From Alphaproteobacteria bacterium (GTDB lineage Bacteria > Pseudomonadota > Alphaproteobacteria > Micavibrionales > Micavibrionaceae): DNA of 59,813 nt. The stretch lies in NCBI GenBank assembly GCA_020443295.1, contig JAGRIJ010000009.1, positions 1-59,813 on the forward strand. The letters run 5' to 3'. Under the pieces are notes generated by a model. It had not been told where the DNA came from and ran no database searches. It saw only the letters and a program-made list of their open reading frames with translations. The position numbers were made by a program, and so were the translations under genes. Below, one piece after another: positions 1 to 8,209 of the stretch. Each line of letters opens with the position of its first letter. Position 1 is the first letter of the stretch.

Positions 1-2
1 CA

Positions 3-668
3 TCAATCGCCCTTGATCCCCAGACCCTTCGCCTGCCGCCTCAGCCAGTCGTTGATATGCGGCTTGCCGTGAATTTTTTCGTACTTCTCATAGTACTGCT
101 GGTGATAGCCTTCCGCCTCCCAGAAGGTCCCGGCAGGCTCCAGCGTGGTCACGATCTTCTTTGAGAAAGTTTTCTTCGCGGTCAGATCGGCAATCACCTC
201 CTGCGCGATTTTCTTCTGCTCCTCGTCATGATAAAAGATCGCGGAACGGTACTGCGAACCCACATCCGGCCCCTGGCGGTTAAGCTGCGTGGGATCGTGC
301 GCTTTCAGGAAAAAATGCTCCAGCAACTGGCGGTAGGAAATCTTGTCGGGATCGAACGTAATCTCGACCGCTTCCGCATGGCCGGAGGTCCCGTCATGCG
401 TATCTTCATACTTGGGGTTGGGGAGGGTTCCTCCGGTGTAACCTACGCGTGTATAAAGAACCCCGTCGAGTCCCCGGAATTCGCTTTCGGTGCACCAGAA
501 ACATCCCCCCGCCAGCGTGGCGACAGGATAGTTTTCCGGCTTGTGGTCCATAAGATCGTGGCTTAAATCCCGTGCTCCCGGCTCTCCGGCAAACAAGGGC
601 GGCCGGAACAAAAGCAACCCGGCGGCAACGGCGACGACCAAGAGTAAAAGAAGATTTAACACACGCAT
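3..668 (-). CDS. msrA: Peptide-methionine (S)-S-oxide reductase MsrA, membrane-anchored or exported
   Basis: Reduces methionine-S-sulfoxide in oxidised proteins, using a catalytic cysteine that is recycled by thioredoxin-type reductants. The 221-residue protein has a hydrophobic N-terminal segment (about residues 3-22), then the family hallmark GCFWCTE (about 55-61), whose first Cys is the nucleophile, followed by GYTGG and GHAEAVE blocks. The C-terminal YHQQYYEK block is also typical of the family. The N-terminal helix suggests action on the periplasmic side, unlike the cytoplasmic MsrA of E. coli. The gene is complete; the stop codon lies at the very edge of the window. It is divergent from the amidase gene across a 91-base gap holding AT-rich repeats. 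Identity is firm; export is inferred. Confidence 0.95.
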   Translation of the reverse strand: MRVLNLLLLLVVAVAAGLLLFRPPLFAGEPGARDLSHDLMDHKPENYPVATLAGGCFWCTESEFRGLDGVLYTRVGYTGGTLPNPKYEDTHDGTSGHAEAVEITFDPDKISYRQLLEHFFLKAHDPTQLNRQGPDVGSQYRSAIFYHDEEQKKIAQEVIADLTAKKTFSKKIVTTLEPAGTFWEAEGYHQQYYEKYEKIHGKPHINDWLRRQAKGLGIKGD

Positions 669-717
669 CTTTCCTGTCCTTTTTAAACGTTTTTTAGTAT
701 AAAATAGTCATATATTA

Positions 718-742
718 TGAATATATTTGTCCTGAATATATT
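718..742. repeat. Two direct repeats TGAATATATT in the msrA/amidase divergent promoter region
   Basis: TGAATATATT occurs at 718-727 and again at 733-742. Each copy contains the palindrome AATATATT, and the outer parts also form an inverted repeat. The position between two divergent genes makes an operator plausible, but AT-rich DNA produces such patterns by chance. Confidence 0.3.
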
Positions 743-759
743 CGTTGGTTATACGCAAA

Positions 760-1485
760 ATGTTTCTGAAAAAAACGAACAAGCCGCTGCATTACGAGGA
801 TCGCGCAAAGAGCGCGAAGCCAACCATGATCATCCTGCATTATACCGGAATGCAGACAATGCTGGCCGCGCGCGAACGTTTGACCGACCCGACCAGCAAG
901 GTCAGCGCGCACTATCTTGTCGATACAGACGGGCAGGTCTTCGACCTCGTGCCTGAAGATAAAAGGGCATGGCATGCGGGACTGTCCTACTGGCATGGCG
1001 AAACCGACATCAACTCCTATTCCGTCGGCATCGAAATGGTGAACCCGGGGCACGAACTCGGCTACAAACCCTTTACTTCACAACAGATGCAGGCCGTCAT
1101 GGATCTCTGCCAGGGCATCCAGTCCCGCCACAAGATTGAATATGTGCTCGGGCATTCCGATATTGCGCCCGAACGCAAGATCGACCCCGGCGAACTTTTC
1201 CCGTGGGAATGGCTGGCCGGTCACGGTGTCGGCCTCTGGCCCAAGCCGACAGATGCGGATTTACAGAAAGCCGAAGATATTTCCTGTAACGACTACGAAG
1301 TCGAACGGCTGCTTACCCAGTTCGGCTATAACCCGATGGGCGCCTATGTCGATGTCGTCAGCGCCTTCCACCGCCATTTCGCGCCGGAAAAATTCAAAAC
1401 GGGGGAGCAGGAAAAGGTGGATATGGATACGGTAGTAAAGCTGGTCTCCCTGGTTCGCCAGTCCGGCAACAAGCTCGTGGTTTAA
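760..1485 (+). CDS. N-acetylmuramoyl-L-alanine amidase (Amidase_2, AmiD/AmpD-like)
   Basis: Cleaves the amide bond between N-acetylmuramic acid and the stem peptide in peptidoglycan or its fragments. The 241-residue protein shows the zinc amidase pattern: the ILHYTG strand with its first zinc ligand (His), the VSAHYLVD block, the AWHAG block, NSYSVGIEMVNPG, and the late zinc ligand in LGHSDIAPERKIDPG, followed by FPWEWLA. A C-terminal part of about 60 residues resembles a peptidoglycan-binding-type helical domain. The ATG at 760 is chosen; an in-frame TTG lies five codons upstream. No signal peptide is evident, which favours recycling of wall fragments in the cytoplasm (AmpD-like) over an exported AmiD, but this is not settled. 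RNase P RNA follows directly downstream. Confidence 0.88.
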   Translation: MFLKKTNKPLHYEDRAKSAKPTMIILHYTGMQTMLAARERLTDPTSKVSAHYLVDTDGQVFDLVPEDKRAWHAGLSYWHGETDINSYSVGIEMVNPGHELGYKPFTSQQMQAVMDLCQGIQSRHKIEYVLGHSDIAPERKIDPGELFPWEWLAGHGVGLWPKPTDADLQKAEDISCNDYEVERLLTQFGYNPMGAYVDVVSAFHRHFAPEKFKTGEQEKVDMDTVVKLVSLVRQSGNKLVV

Positions 1486-1527
1486 CCCAAACTTGCGCTT
1501 TTCCTGAAAAACAGGCATGCTCCCTCC

Positions 1528-1928
1528 GTCCAAAAGACCGGATGGCCGCTTCTTTCTTGACTGAAAGGGGAGGAAAGTCCGGGCTTCACGGAAAATCGGC
1601 GCCGGGTAACGCCCGGGGGAGGCTGAAAGGTCTTTACGGAAAGTGCCACAGAAAACAGACGACCTCTTCCTCACGGAAGCGGACAAGGTGAAAAGGTGCG
1701 GTAAGAGCGCACCGCGCGACTGGTAACAGGAGCGGCACGGCAAACCCCGCCGGAAGCAAGACCAAATAGGGACCGCATACCCTTAAAACGGCAGGATGCT
1801 TTCCGGATCCGCGGTCCGGGTAGGTTGCTAGAGGGGACGGGTAACCGTCACCCCAGAGGAATGGCCATCACCGGGCGGGGTTTAGGCTCCATCCGGTACA
1901 GAACCCGGCTTACAGGTACTTTTGGATA
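1528..1928 (+). ncRNA. rnpB: RNase P RNA, bacterial class A
   Basis: Catalytic RNA of RNase P, which trims tRNA 5' leaders. The universal core GAGGAAAGTCCGGGCT is present near 1571, GCGGTAAGAGCGCACCGCGC near 1700 and ACAGAACCCGGCTTA near 1898. The ends pair: TCCAAAAG at 1529-1536 with CTTTTGGA at 1919-1926 forms helix P1, and CCGGATGG near 1538 with CCATCCGG near 1889 forms P2. These pairings set the ends to within a few bases. Length of about 400 nt is normal for class A. A strong hairpin terminator follows. Confidence 0.97.
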
Positions 1929-1943
1929 TTTTTTTAAGTTGTG

Positions 1944-1972
1944 AAAAACCGCCTTGAAAAAGGCGGTTTTTC
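1944..1972 (+). terminator. Rho-independent terminator after rnpB
   Basis: A perfect 12-bp stem (AAAAACCGCCTT / AAGGCGGTTTTT) with a GAAA loop and a T-run. Its symmetry, with A-runs and T-runs on both sides, means it could also end transcription arriving from the minus-strand small gene downstream. Confidence 0.9.
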
Positions 1973-2029
1973 TGTACTTGGCAGGTATTTTGAGTGTTGC
2001 CCGTTCGTCCGGTTGGCTGCCCGGCCCGG

Positions 2030-2155
2030 TCATTCGGCCGGGTGACAATCCGGATCATTCTCCTCCGTGGCGGTGCTCATGCAGGAATACAAAATCGTAC
2101 CCAGAAATAAACCGCCGCTTAAGGCCAGAACAAGCATAAGCAATGTCATTATCAT
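2030..2155 (-). CDS. Small single-helix membrane protein, 41 residues
   Basis: Not recognised as a named family. The frame opens with ATG at 2155, five bases after a strong ribosome site GGGGAG, and ends with TGA at 2030. The product begins with a hydrophobic stretch (residues 2-23, MTLLMLVLALSGGLFLGTIL) followed by a short acidic tail with three Cys in all (positions 25 and 37 near its ends; one lies just after the helix). The layout matches small inner-membrane regulatory or accessory proteins. It is convergent with rnpB and shares the symmetrical terminator. CydX- and CcoS-like motifs were looked for and not seen. Coding status rests on the ribosome site and the amphipathic layout only. 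Confidence 0.55.
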   Translation of the reverse strand: MIMTLLMLVLALSGGLFLGTILYSCMSTATEENDPDCHPAE

Positions 2156-2621
2156 TGTTACTCCCCACACACTTGAGACTGCTTGTTGACTGATATTATG
2201 ACTAACACTAAAGAATATGTTATGTCAAAAAAATCTTTTATAACAAGGGCTTACAAGTAAGAAATCTATTTTTTATGTAAAAAAGTAATGATTTAATGTC
2301 TTTTTCATAAAGTCATAATTCCAAAAAGGACCAGATTTTTGAAAAAACGGCGTCACTTTTTATCGGCTCCTGATAATCAGGCTCAAAAAGCTTGTACATA
2401 TTCTGTGCACAGAGATACCCACAAAAGACAGGGCAGAGGGGCAAAAAACTGTTGTTTCTGAAGGAATTAAACGGTTCTTCTTATTGACGTCCCAAGCCAG
2501 ACCATGCTATCCCATAAATATCCATATCCGTGTGAAGAAACGCTCGGAAGGAAAGCAGGATTTTTAAGGGCCGGCGTTTTCAGAAATAAAACGCAAGGGA
2601 TGTGCTGATGAGGAGCAGTGT
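2156..2621. other. AT-rich intergenic control region upstream of mraZ
   Basis: This 466-base stretch has no convincing gene. It holds the upstream DNA of the small minus-strand gene, a 12-base palindrome TCTGTGCACAGA at 2402-2413, and a probable dcw promoter near 2484-2512. The AT content is well above that of the flanking genes. Canonical MraZ-box repeats were looked for ahead of mraZ, and no clear set was found. Confidence 0.6.
2484..2512 (+). promoter_or_regulatory. Candidate sigma-70-type promoter for the dcw cluster
   Basis: TTGACG at 2484-2489, a 17-base spacer, then CTATCC at 2507-2512, which resembles the alphaproteobacterial -10 pattern beginning CTAT. This gives a leader of roughly 100 bases before the mraZ start. 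The -35 match is good and the -10 match is weak. Confidence 0.45.
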
Positions 2622-3083
2622 GTGGCGCTGTTTATTTCGACATTCACGAACAAGCTGGACAAAAAGGGCCGCGTCTCCGTGCCGGCGTCCTTCCGTTCTG
2701 CGCTGGGCGATCGTCTTCATCTCGGCATTGTCGTCTTTCGGGCTCACAATCATCCCTGCCTTGAAGGCTTCGAATGGGACCGCATGGATGAAATCAGCGC
2801 GCGTCTCGAACATTTCGATCTCTTCTCGGACGAGCAGGACGACCTCGCGACTTCTGTCTTCGGCGAAAGCGTGCATCTGCACTGCGACGGAGAGGGGCGC
2901 GTGATGCTTCCGGCGGACCTGATCGAATTCTGCGCGCTGGATGATTACGCCACCTTCGTCGGTCTGGGCCGCAAATTCCAGATCTGGCAGCCCGGACTCT
3001 TTGAAGAGCGCAAGAAAGCAGCCCGTGCTCAGGTGCGCGAGCGCCGCCTCACCATCCCCTCTGATAAGGGGGATAAGGCATGA
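2622..3083 (+). CDS. mraZ: MraZ, DNA-binding regulator and first gene of the dcw cluster
   Basis: MraZ is a SpoVT/AbrB-fold ring protein that binds DNA ahead of its own operon and modulates dcw expression and rsmH activity. The 153-residue product carries two copies of the swapped-hairpin repeat: KLDKKGRVSVPASFR (about residues 11-25) and GEGRVMLPADLIEF (about 91-104), the paired DNA-contact motifs of the family. The start is GTG at 2622, fixed by AGGAG seven bases upstream. The stop overlaps the rsmH start by four bases, so translation is probably coupled. Confidence 0.95.
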   Translation: MALFISTFTNKLDKKGRVSVPASFRSALGDRLHLGIVVFRAHNHPCLEGFEWDRMDEISARLEHFDLFSDEQDDLATSVFGESVHLHCDGEGRVMLPADLIEFCALDDYATFVGLGRKFQIWQPGLFEERKKAARAQVRERRLTIPSDKGDKA

Positions 3084-4063
3084 GCGCGAAAATAAATACC
3101 GAAATAAACGCCGAACACGATCCGGTCATGCTGCCCGAAGTCCTGCAGGCGCTTGAGCCTCGCGACGGCGCGGTCTATGTGGACGGCACGTTCGGGGCGG
3201 GCGGATACACGCGCGCAATTCTGGAAGCGGCGGATTGCACGGTCGTCGCGCTCGACCGGGACTGCGGTGTCGAAAAATATGCGCAGGACCTGAAGAAGAA
3301 ATACGGCGCACGTTTTGTTTTTATTAACGGCTGCTTCGGCGATGTCGAAACGCTGCTCAAAAATAAAGGCTTTGAAAAAGTCGACGGCTTCGTGCTCGAT
3401 CTCGGCGTTTCCTCTATGCACCTCGATCAACCGGATCGCGGCTTCTCCTTCCGCTTTAATGGCCCGCTGGATATGCGTATGGATACTACGTCGGGCGATA
3501 CAGCCGCCGATCTGGTAAACAAGATGAAGGAAGGCGATCTTGCCGACCTGATTTATAAGTACGGCGAGGAGCGCCGCTCCCGTAAAATTGCAAACCGCAT
3601 AATCAATCAGCGCGCGCAAAAGCCTTTTGAAACCACCATCGAACTCGCTGAAGCGGTTCGTGCGGTCGTGCCGCGTTCCCCGAAGGATAAAAGCGATCCG
3701 GCGACCCGCACGTTTCAGGCGCTGCGCATCGCCGTCAATGATGAACTCGGCGAACTGGAGCGCGCGCTGGCCGCCGCAGAAAACATTCTCAATCCCGGCG
3801 GCAACCTTGTTGTCGTCACCTTCCACTCCCTTGAAGATTCCATTGTCAAGAATTTCATCCGCGAAAAATCGGGCCGCGTATCCGGCGGCTCCCGCCATCT
3901 CCCTCAAATAGAATCTCCCGTCACGGAGCCGGTCTTCGTTGCTCTTTACAACAAGGCGGTCTCCCCCTCCGAACAGGAAGTCTCCCGCAACTCCCGCTCC
4001 CGCTCTGCAAAACTGCGCGCTGCCACGAAAACGCCTCTTCCGCCCCGAAAGGACATCTCATGA
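3080..4063 (+). CDS. rsmH: 16S rRNA (cytosine(1402)-N(4))-methyltransferase RsmH
   Basis: Methylates N4 of C1402 in the decoding centre of 16S rRNA using S-adenosylmethionine (formerly MraW). The 327-residue protein shows HDPVMLPEVLQAL at the N terminus, the SAM-binding GTFGAGGYTR (about residues 36-45), VDGFVLDLGVSSMHLD, the family signature GFSFRFNGPLDMRMD, GEERRSRKIAN, and VVVTFHSLEDSIVKNF near the C terminus. Length is normal. Start and stop overlap mraZ and ftsL by four bases each. Confidence 0.97.
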   Translation: MSAKINTEINAEHDPVMLPEVLQALEPRDGAVYVDGTFGAGGYTRAILEAADCTVVALDRDCGVEKYAQDLKKKYGARFVFINGCFGDVETLLKNKGFEKVDGFVLDLGVSSMHLDQPDRGFSFRFNGPLDMRMDTTSGDTAADLVNKMKEGDLADLIYKYGEERRSRKIANRIINQRAQKPFETTIELAEAVRAVVPRSPKDKSDPATRTFQALRIAVNDELGELERALAAAENILNPGGNLVVVTFHSLEDSIVKNFIREKSGRVSGGSRHLPQIESPVTEPVFVALYNKAVSPSEQEVSRNSRSRSAKLRAATKTPLPPRKDIS

Positions 4064-4476
4064 AAAAAACCTTTTTTCGCCATCTGGCCGTCCTTCTGGT
4101 TATGGCGTTGAGCGCCGGAACCCTCATCCACATCAGTCAAAGCGTCAACCGCGCGGAAAAAAAGCTCGCGCGCCTCGATCTCTCGATTTCAAACGAAAAG
4201 GAAACCGAGCGCGTGCTTGAAGCGGAGTGGAGTATGCTCAACAGCCCGGAGCGAATTGAATCGCTGGCAAAAAAATATCTTGATCTTGGGCTTCCTCAAC
4301 CTTCGCAACTTGTCTCCGGCTCCGAAAGTCTTGAGGGAACGGAGATCGCCGGGCAGGCCGGCCTGATCCCGGCTTCCGCGGAAATGACGAAAGCCGGACC
4401 CTTTCCGGCGGTCATCCCCCGCAAGCCTCCGCATGGGGTCTCCCCTTCAAATGAACAGGAAAACTCCCCCGAATGA
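4060..4476 (+). CDS. ftsL: FtsL, bitopic divisome protein
   Basis: FtsL with FtsB and FtsQ activates septal wall synthesis by FtsWI. The 138-residue product has a short basic N terminus, one membrane helix (about residues 9-25) and a periplasmic coiled coil (about 28-75) ending in the FtsL/FtsB-like segment WSMLNSPERIESLAKKYLDLG. Residues beyond about 85 form a Pro/Ser-rich tail without recognised features, longer than in many FtsL proteins. Sequence conservation in this family is low; the position between rsmH and ftsI is the main support. Confidence 0.88.
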   Translation: MKKTFFRHLAVLLVMALSAGTLIHISQSVNRAEKKLARLDLSISNEKETERVLEAEWSMLNSPERIESLAKKYLDLGLPQPSQLVSGSESLEGTEIAGQAGLIPASAEMTKAGPFPAVIPRKPPHGVSPSNEQENSPE

Positions 4477-6248
4477 TCTTAAGGAACGTCAGGCAAAACA
4501 TCATTCATATTGAAGGCGAGCAGAGCTCGGCGCTTCAGCTTGCCTATGGCCGTCTGATTCTTCTGGGCAGTATTTTTGCGCTCCTGTATCTGGTGATCGC
4601 GGCGCGGACCATTGATCTGATGATCGTGCAGGGCTACGCGTCGGAATCCGGCGGTCAGGATTCGGAAGACCTCTCCCGCCTGGCCCGCTCCGGGGATTTG
4701 CTGGATCACGTTCGCCGCGGAAATATATACGACCGCAACGGCGTCCTGCTCGCGACCAGTCTGAAAACGCCTTCTCTTTATGCCGATCCGGAATTAATCC
4801 TCAACAAGCCGAAGGTGGCAAAAGCCCTGACTCAGATATTCCCCGACCTGAAGGAAGAGGAAACCCTTGCGAAAATCAGCATGAAGAAATCGCGCTACGC
4901 GTGGCTTCGGCCCAACCTGTCGCCGGGGCAGCAGGAAAAGGTTCTCGAACTCGGAGAGCCGGGTCTGGCCTTCGAATATGCCGACAGCCGTATTTACCCG
5001 CAGGGAAATATGGCCGCGCATCTTCTGGGTTATACCGATCGCGAGGGGCGCGGCCTGTCCGGTATCGAACGAAGCGCGCAAAAGACATTGGCGCAGGGTC
5101 AGGATGTCGTGTTGACGATCGATGTCCGGCTTCAGCACGCCCTGCGCCGCGAAATTCAGAGTGCGGTGGAGGAATTCAGCGCCCAGGCCGGTGCGGGGGT
5201 TATTCTCGATGTCAGATCGGGCGAGGTTTTGGCCGGCGTGTCGTTGCCCGACTATGACCTGAATGCCAACAGCCTCTACGTCTCCGATGTTGAAAAGAAC
5301 AAGGAGATCCTGCTCAATCGCCTGACGATGGGCGTTTATGAATTCGGCTCTGTCTTCAAGATATTCACTACCGCGGCCCTGCTTGAAACCACGGATGCCC
5401 CGCTGGATACAGAGTTCGATGCGCGCAAGCCTCTGAAAATCGGCCGTTACACCATCAATGATTATCACGCGAAAAAACGCCTGCTGACCGTCCCAGAAGT
5501 CTTTATGTATTCCTCGAATATCGGGTCGGCTCTGATGGCGCAATCCGTAGGTGCGGTAAAATTACACGGGTTCCTCAGCGACCTCGGCCTCATGGATCGT
5601 CTGGTATTCGATGTCCGTGAAATCGGCTGGCCGCAGGTTCCGGATCCATGGGGCGAGGCTTCGACAATAACCGTTTCCTATGGGCATGGAATAGCGACAA
5701 CGGCCATACAGCTTTGCACTGCGGCGGCCACGATCGTCAACGGCGGTCTGCAGGTTCACCCGAAACTGATTATGAAAGGCGGCGCGGAAAATATAAAACC
5801 GCAGGCCCGCATCATCTCGGAGGAAACCTCGCAAAAGATGCGGGGGCTGATGCGTCTGGTGGTCACGGACGGAACGGGAAAGAAAGCGGACGTGCCGGGC
5901 TACTATATAGGCGGCAAGACAGGGACGGCGGAAAAGAGCGACGGCAAGAAAGGCTATAGCCACAAAAAACTGCTCTCGTCCTTCATCGGCGCCTTTCCGA
6001 TTGATAACCCGCGCTACATCGTTTTTGTCATGGTCGACGAACCGCAGGGCACGAAGAAAAGCTTCGGCTACGCAACGGGCGGCTGGGTGGCGGCCCCGGT
6101 CGTAGCCAGGGTCGTAACCTCGATGGCGGCGATCCTCGGCCTGCCGTCTGATCAGTACGTCAAGGAGCAGGATATCAGCCTGCCGCTTCAAAAATACGTC
6201 AAACCCGAACACCCGGAGAAAAAGAAGCTTGCCTCCAACGCGAACTGA
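4473..6248 (+). CDS. ftsI: FtsI (PBP3), septal peptidoglycan transpeptidase
   Basis: Crosslinks septal peptidoglycan together with the glycosyltransferase FtsW. The 591-residue class B PBP has one N-terminal membrane helix (about residues 29-48), a PBP dimerisation-type domain beginning with RGNIYDRNGVLLATS, and a transpeptidase domain. The active-site motifs are intact: SxxK as SVFK near residue 292 (nucleophile Ser), SxN as SSN near 347, and KTGTAEK near 481. Overlaps ftsL by four bases and murE by 20 bases. Length and architecture are typical. Confidence 0.97.
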   Translation: MILRNVRQNIIHIEGEQSSALQLAYGRLILLGSIFALLYLVIAARTIDLMIVQGYASESGGQDSEDLSRLARSGDLLDHVRRGNIYDRNGVLLATSLKTPSLYADPELILNKPKVAKALTQIFPDLKEEETLAKISMKKSRYAWLRPNLSPGQQEKVLELGEPGLAFEYADSRIYPQGNMAAHLLGYTDREGRGLSGIERSAQKTLAQGQDVVLTIDVRLQHALRREIQSAVEEFSAQAGAGVILDVRSGEVLAGVSLPDYDLNANSLYVSDVEKNKEILLNRLTMGVYEFGSVFKIFTTAALLETTDAPLDTEFDARKPLKIGRYTINDYHAKKRLLTVPEVFMYSSNIGSALMAQSVGAVKLHGFLSDLGLMDRLVFDVREIGWPQVPDPWGEASTITVSYGHGIATTAIQLCTAAATIVNGGLQVHPKLIMKGGAENIKPQARIISEETSQKMRGLMRLVVTDGTGKKADVPGYYIGGKTGTAEKSDGKKGYSHKKLLSSFIGAFPIDNPRYIVFVMVDEPQGTKKSFGYATGGWVAAPVVARVVTSMAAILGLPSDQYVKEQDISLPLQKYVKPEHPEKKKLASNAN

Positions 6249-7695
6249 AATAGAGAGAAATCTCGCAGAGACAACGCACAAAGTCCTCTCGGGCGATTTT
6301 ACCGGAATCACGCAGGACAGCCGTGAGGTCAAGCCCGGTTATATCTTTGCCGCCCTGCCGGGTACGCGCGTCGATGGCCGCGACTTCATCCCGCAGGCGC
6401 TGGAAATGGGGGCGACAGGGATTATTGCGCAAACAGGGACGCTCTTACCGGGGAATAAAAGAAAAATTCTCCTGATTGAAAGCGACAATCCTCATCAGAG
6501 GTTTAGTCAGATCTGTGCAGCCTATTATAAAGACCAACCCGAAACCATCGCCGCCGTCACCGGAACGAACGGCAAGACATCCACCGCGCATTTCACCGCC
6601 CAACTTTGGAAAGCGTTGGGATATAAATCCGCGAGCATGGGAACGCTCGGTCTCGTCAAGGACGGAAAAGCTTCATCGTCCTCTTCGCTGACCACGCCCG
6701 ACCCGGTCACCCTGCACAAGCAACTCGCGGAACTGACGGAGGAGGGGATCACCCATCTGTGCATGGAAGCCTCAAGCCACGGCCTCGAACAATACCGCCT
6801 CGACGGGGTGCGTCTGGCCGTCGCGGGTTATACCAATCTTTCCCGCGACCATCTCGACTACCACGCCGATATGGAATCTTATCTCGCGGCAAAGCTCCGC
6901 CTTTTTTCCGAAGTGCTGAGAAAGGGCGGCACGGTGGTTCTCAACGCCGATGCGCCGGAATACGAAAAACTCCTCAAAACCTCCCGCAAGGCCGGGCATA
7001 CCATCTTGAGCTACGGCCGAAAGGGAGAGGACATCAGGCTGCTGGAATCAAACCTCCATGAAAACGGTCAGGCGCTGACCCTTGAAATCGCAGACAAGAC
7101 ATATAACGTGCCCCTTCCGCTTGTGGGTGAGTTTCAGGCGATGAACGCCCTCTGTGCGCTCGGTCTGGTCTGGGCCGGGGAAAGGGACAGGCTTGATCTT
7201 CTTCTCAAGGCCCTTGAAAACCTCGAACCCGTTCCGGGCCGCCTGCAAAAAATTTCCGGCCCCAGAGCCGTCTATGTCGATTACGCGCACACGCCCGACG
7301 CGCTGGAAACCGTTCTCAAGGCCCTGCGTCCTCACACGAAAGGCAAACTGATCTGCCTCTTCGGTTGCGGCGGCGACCGCGACCCCGGCAAGCGCCCCCT
7401 CATGGGGGAAAGTGCCGCGCGCCTGGCCGACCGGGTGATCGTGACCGACGATAATCCCCGCAGCGAAAAGCCGGAAAGCATCCGCGCCGCGATCCTCAAG
7501 GGCATAGAGCGGAAAGAGGGCGTAACCGAGATCGGCGACCGCCGCGAGGCGATAAAAACGGCAATGAAACAAATGGAGCCAAAAGATGTCCTCCTCGTCG
7601 CCGGGAAGGGTCACGAAACCGGGCAGATCATCGGGAGCGAAACGCTTCCCTTCGACGATGCGCAGGAGGTGCGAAACGCGATGCCCGATCATTGA
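6229..7695 (+). CDS. murE: UDP-N-acetylmuramoyl-L-alanyl-D-glutamate--2,6-diaminopimelate ligase MurE
   Basis: Adds the third stem-peptide residue to UDP-MurNAc-L-Ala-D-Glu, using ATP. The 488-residue protein has the N-terminal uridine-binding block DSREVKPGYIFAALPGTR, the Mur P-loop TGTNGKTSTAHF (about residues 104-115), and the specificity motif DNPR (about 408-411) that selects meso-diaminopimelate over lysine. The start is a TTG at 6229 inside the end of ftsI, behind a GGAG site; no ATG or GTG gives a full N-terminal domain. In most proteobacteria murF would follow; here it does not. Confidence 0.96.
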   Translation: MPPTRTEIERNLAETTHKVLSGDFTGITQDSREVKPGYIFAALPGTRVDGRDFIPQALEMGATGIIAQTGTLLPGNKRKILLIESDNPHQRFSQICAAYYKDQPETIAAVTGTNGKTSTAHFTAQLWKALGYKSASMGTLGLVKDGKASSSSSLTTPDPVTLHKQLAELTEEGITHLCMEASSHGLEQYRLDGVRLAVAGYTNLSRDHLDYHADMESYLAAKLRLFSEVLRKGGTVVLNADAPEYEKLLKTSRKAGHTILSYGRKGEDIRLLESNLHENGQALTLEIADKTYNVPLPLVGEFQAMNALCALGLVWAGERDRLDLLLKALENLEPVPGRLQKISGPRAVYVDYAHTPDALETVLKALRPHTKGKLICLFGCGGDRDPGKRPLMGESAARLADRVIVTDDNPRSEKPESIRAAILKGIERKEGVTEIGDRREAIKTAMKQMEPKDVLLVAGKGHETGQIIGSETLPFDDAQEVRNAMPDH

Positions 7696-7753
7696 AATCT
7701 GCAAACAAAAGTCTATCTGAGTTCATTAAAAGTCTGGGAAGTGAAAGTACATT

Positions 7754-8209
7754 ATGATTGAAAATAACAGGTTCTACTGGTCCATCCTCAAAACCCGGAA
7801 CGTCACGGTCAGCGTACAGCCCCGTGACGGAGTAAGGGGGGTCGTCTTCGCCGTGAACAAGCTGATCGATATCGGCGACGGGCGGCAGACGGTTTTTCTC
7901 GATCATGTGGACTCTCCGCAGGGGTCGCTCAAACGAACGGGCGTAAACAACGAATTGGCAATCCCCTTTAAAATGGGTAATCTGGACTTTGTGTACATAT
8001 CCCGCCGGGTGCCTGTGATTAGAGATGTCAGCGTATTGATCTCCGAACTTTACAAGGAAGCGAAAGTCGAACGGATTGTCCCGGAGGTGCTTTGCCCCGG
8101 CGATCTGCTCGTTTTCAGGCAGGACGAAGAGGAATACAAAATCCGCATGGTCGATGCCTTGCGCCTTGTCTACCCTGAAGCCGCACACAGGGGCAGCCAT
8201 GTTCTATAA
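7754..8209 (+). CDS. Unknown protein occupying the usual murF position
   Basis: Not recognised. The 151-residue soluble protein is predicted mainly beta-strand rich, with no signal peptide and no membrane helix. The visible segments [23 protein letters not shown] and [22 protein letters not shown] do not match any Mur ligase motif, and there is no P-loop. A 58-base gap of lower GC separates it from murE, a break in an otherwise overlapping run, while its 3' end overlaps the mraY start by 11 bases. Coding potential is supported by this overlap and by good codon structure. Its location suggests a link to the lipid I/II pathway, but that is inference only. Confidence 0.75.
   Translation: MIENNRFYWSILKTRNVTVSVQPRDGVRGVVFAVNKLIDIGDGRQTVFLDHVDSPQGSLKRTGVNNELAIPFKMGNLDFVYISRRVPVIRDVSVLISELYKEAKVERIVPEVLCPGDLLVFRQDEEEYKIRMVDALRLVYPEAAHRGSHVL

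Noticed and set aside
2160..2480. Replication origin, suggested by AT-richness and a CCCACA motif near 2418
   Set aside because: No cluster of DnaA boxes, no dnaA, dnaN, hemE or parAB neighbours.
3029..3907. Long open frame antisense to rsmH
   Set aside because: Shadow of a strongly coding gene; no motif and no start signal.
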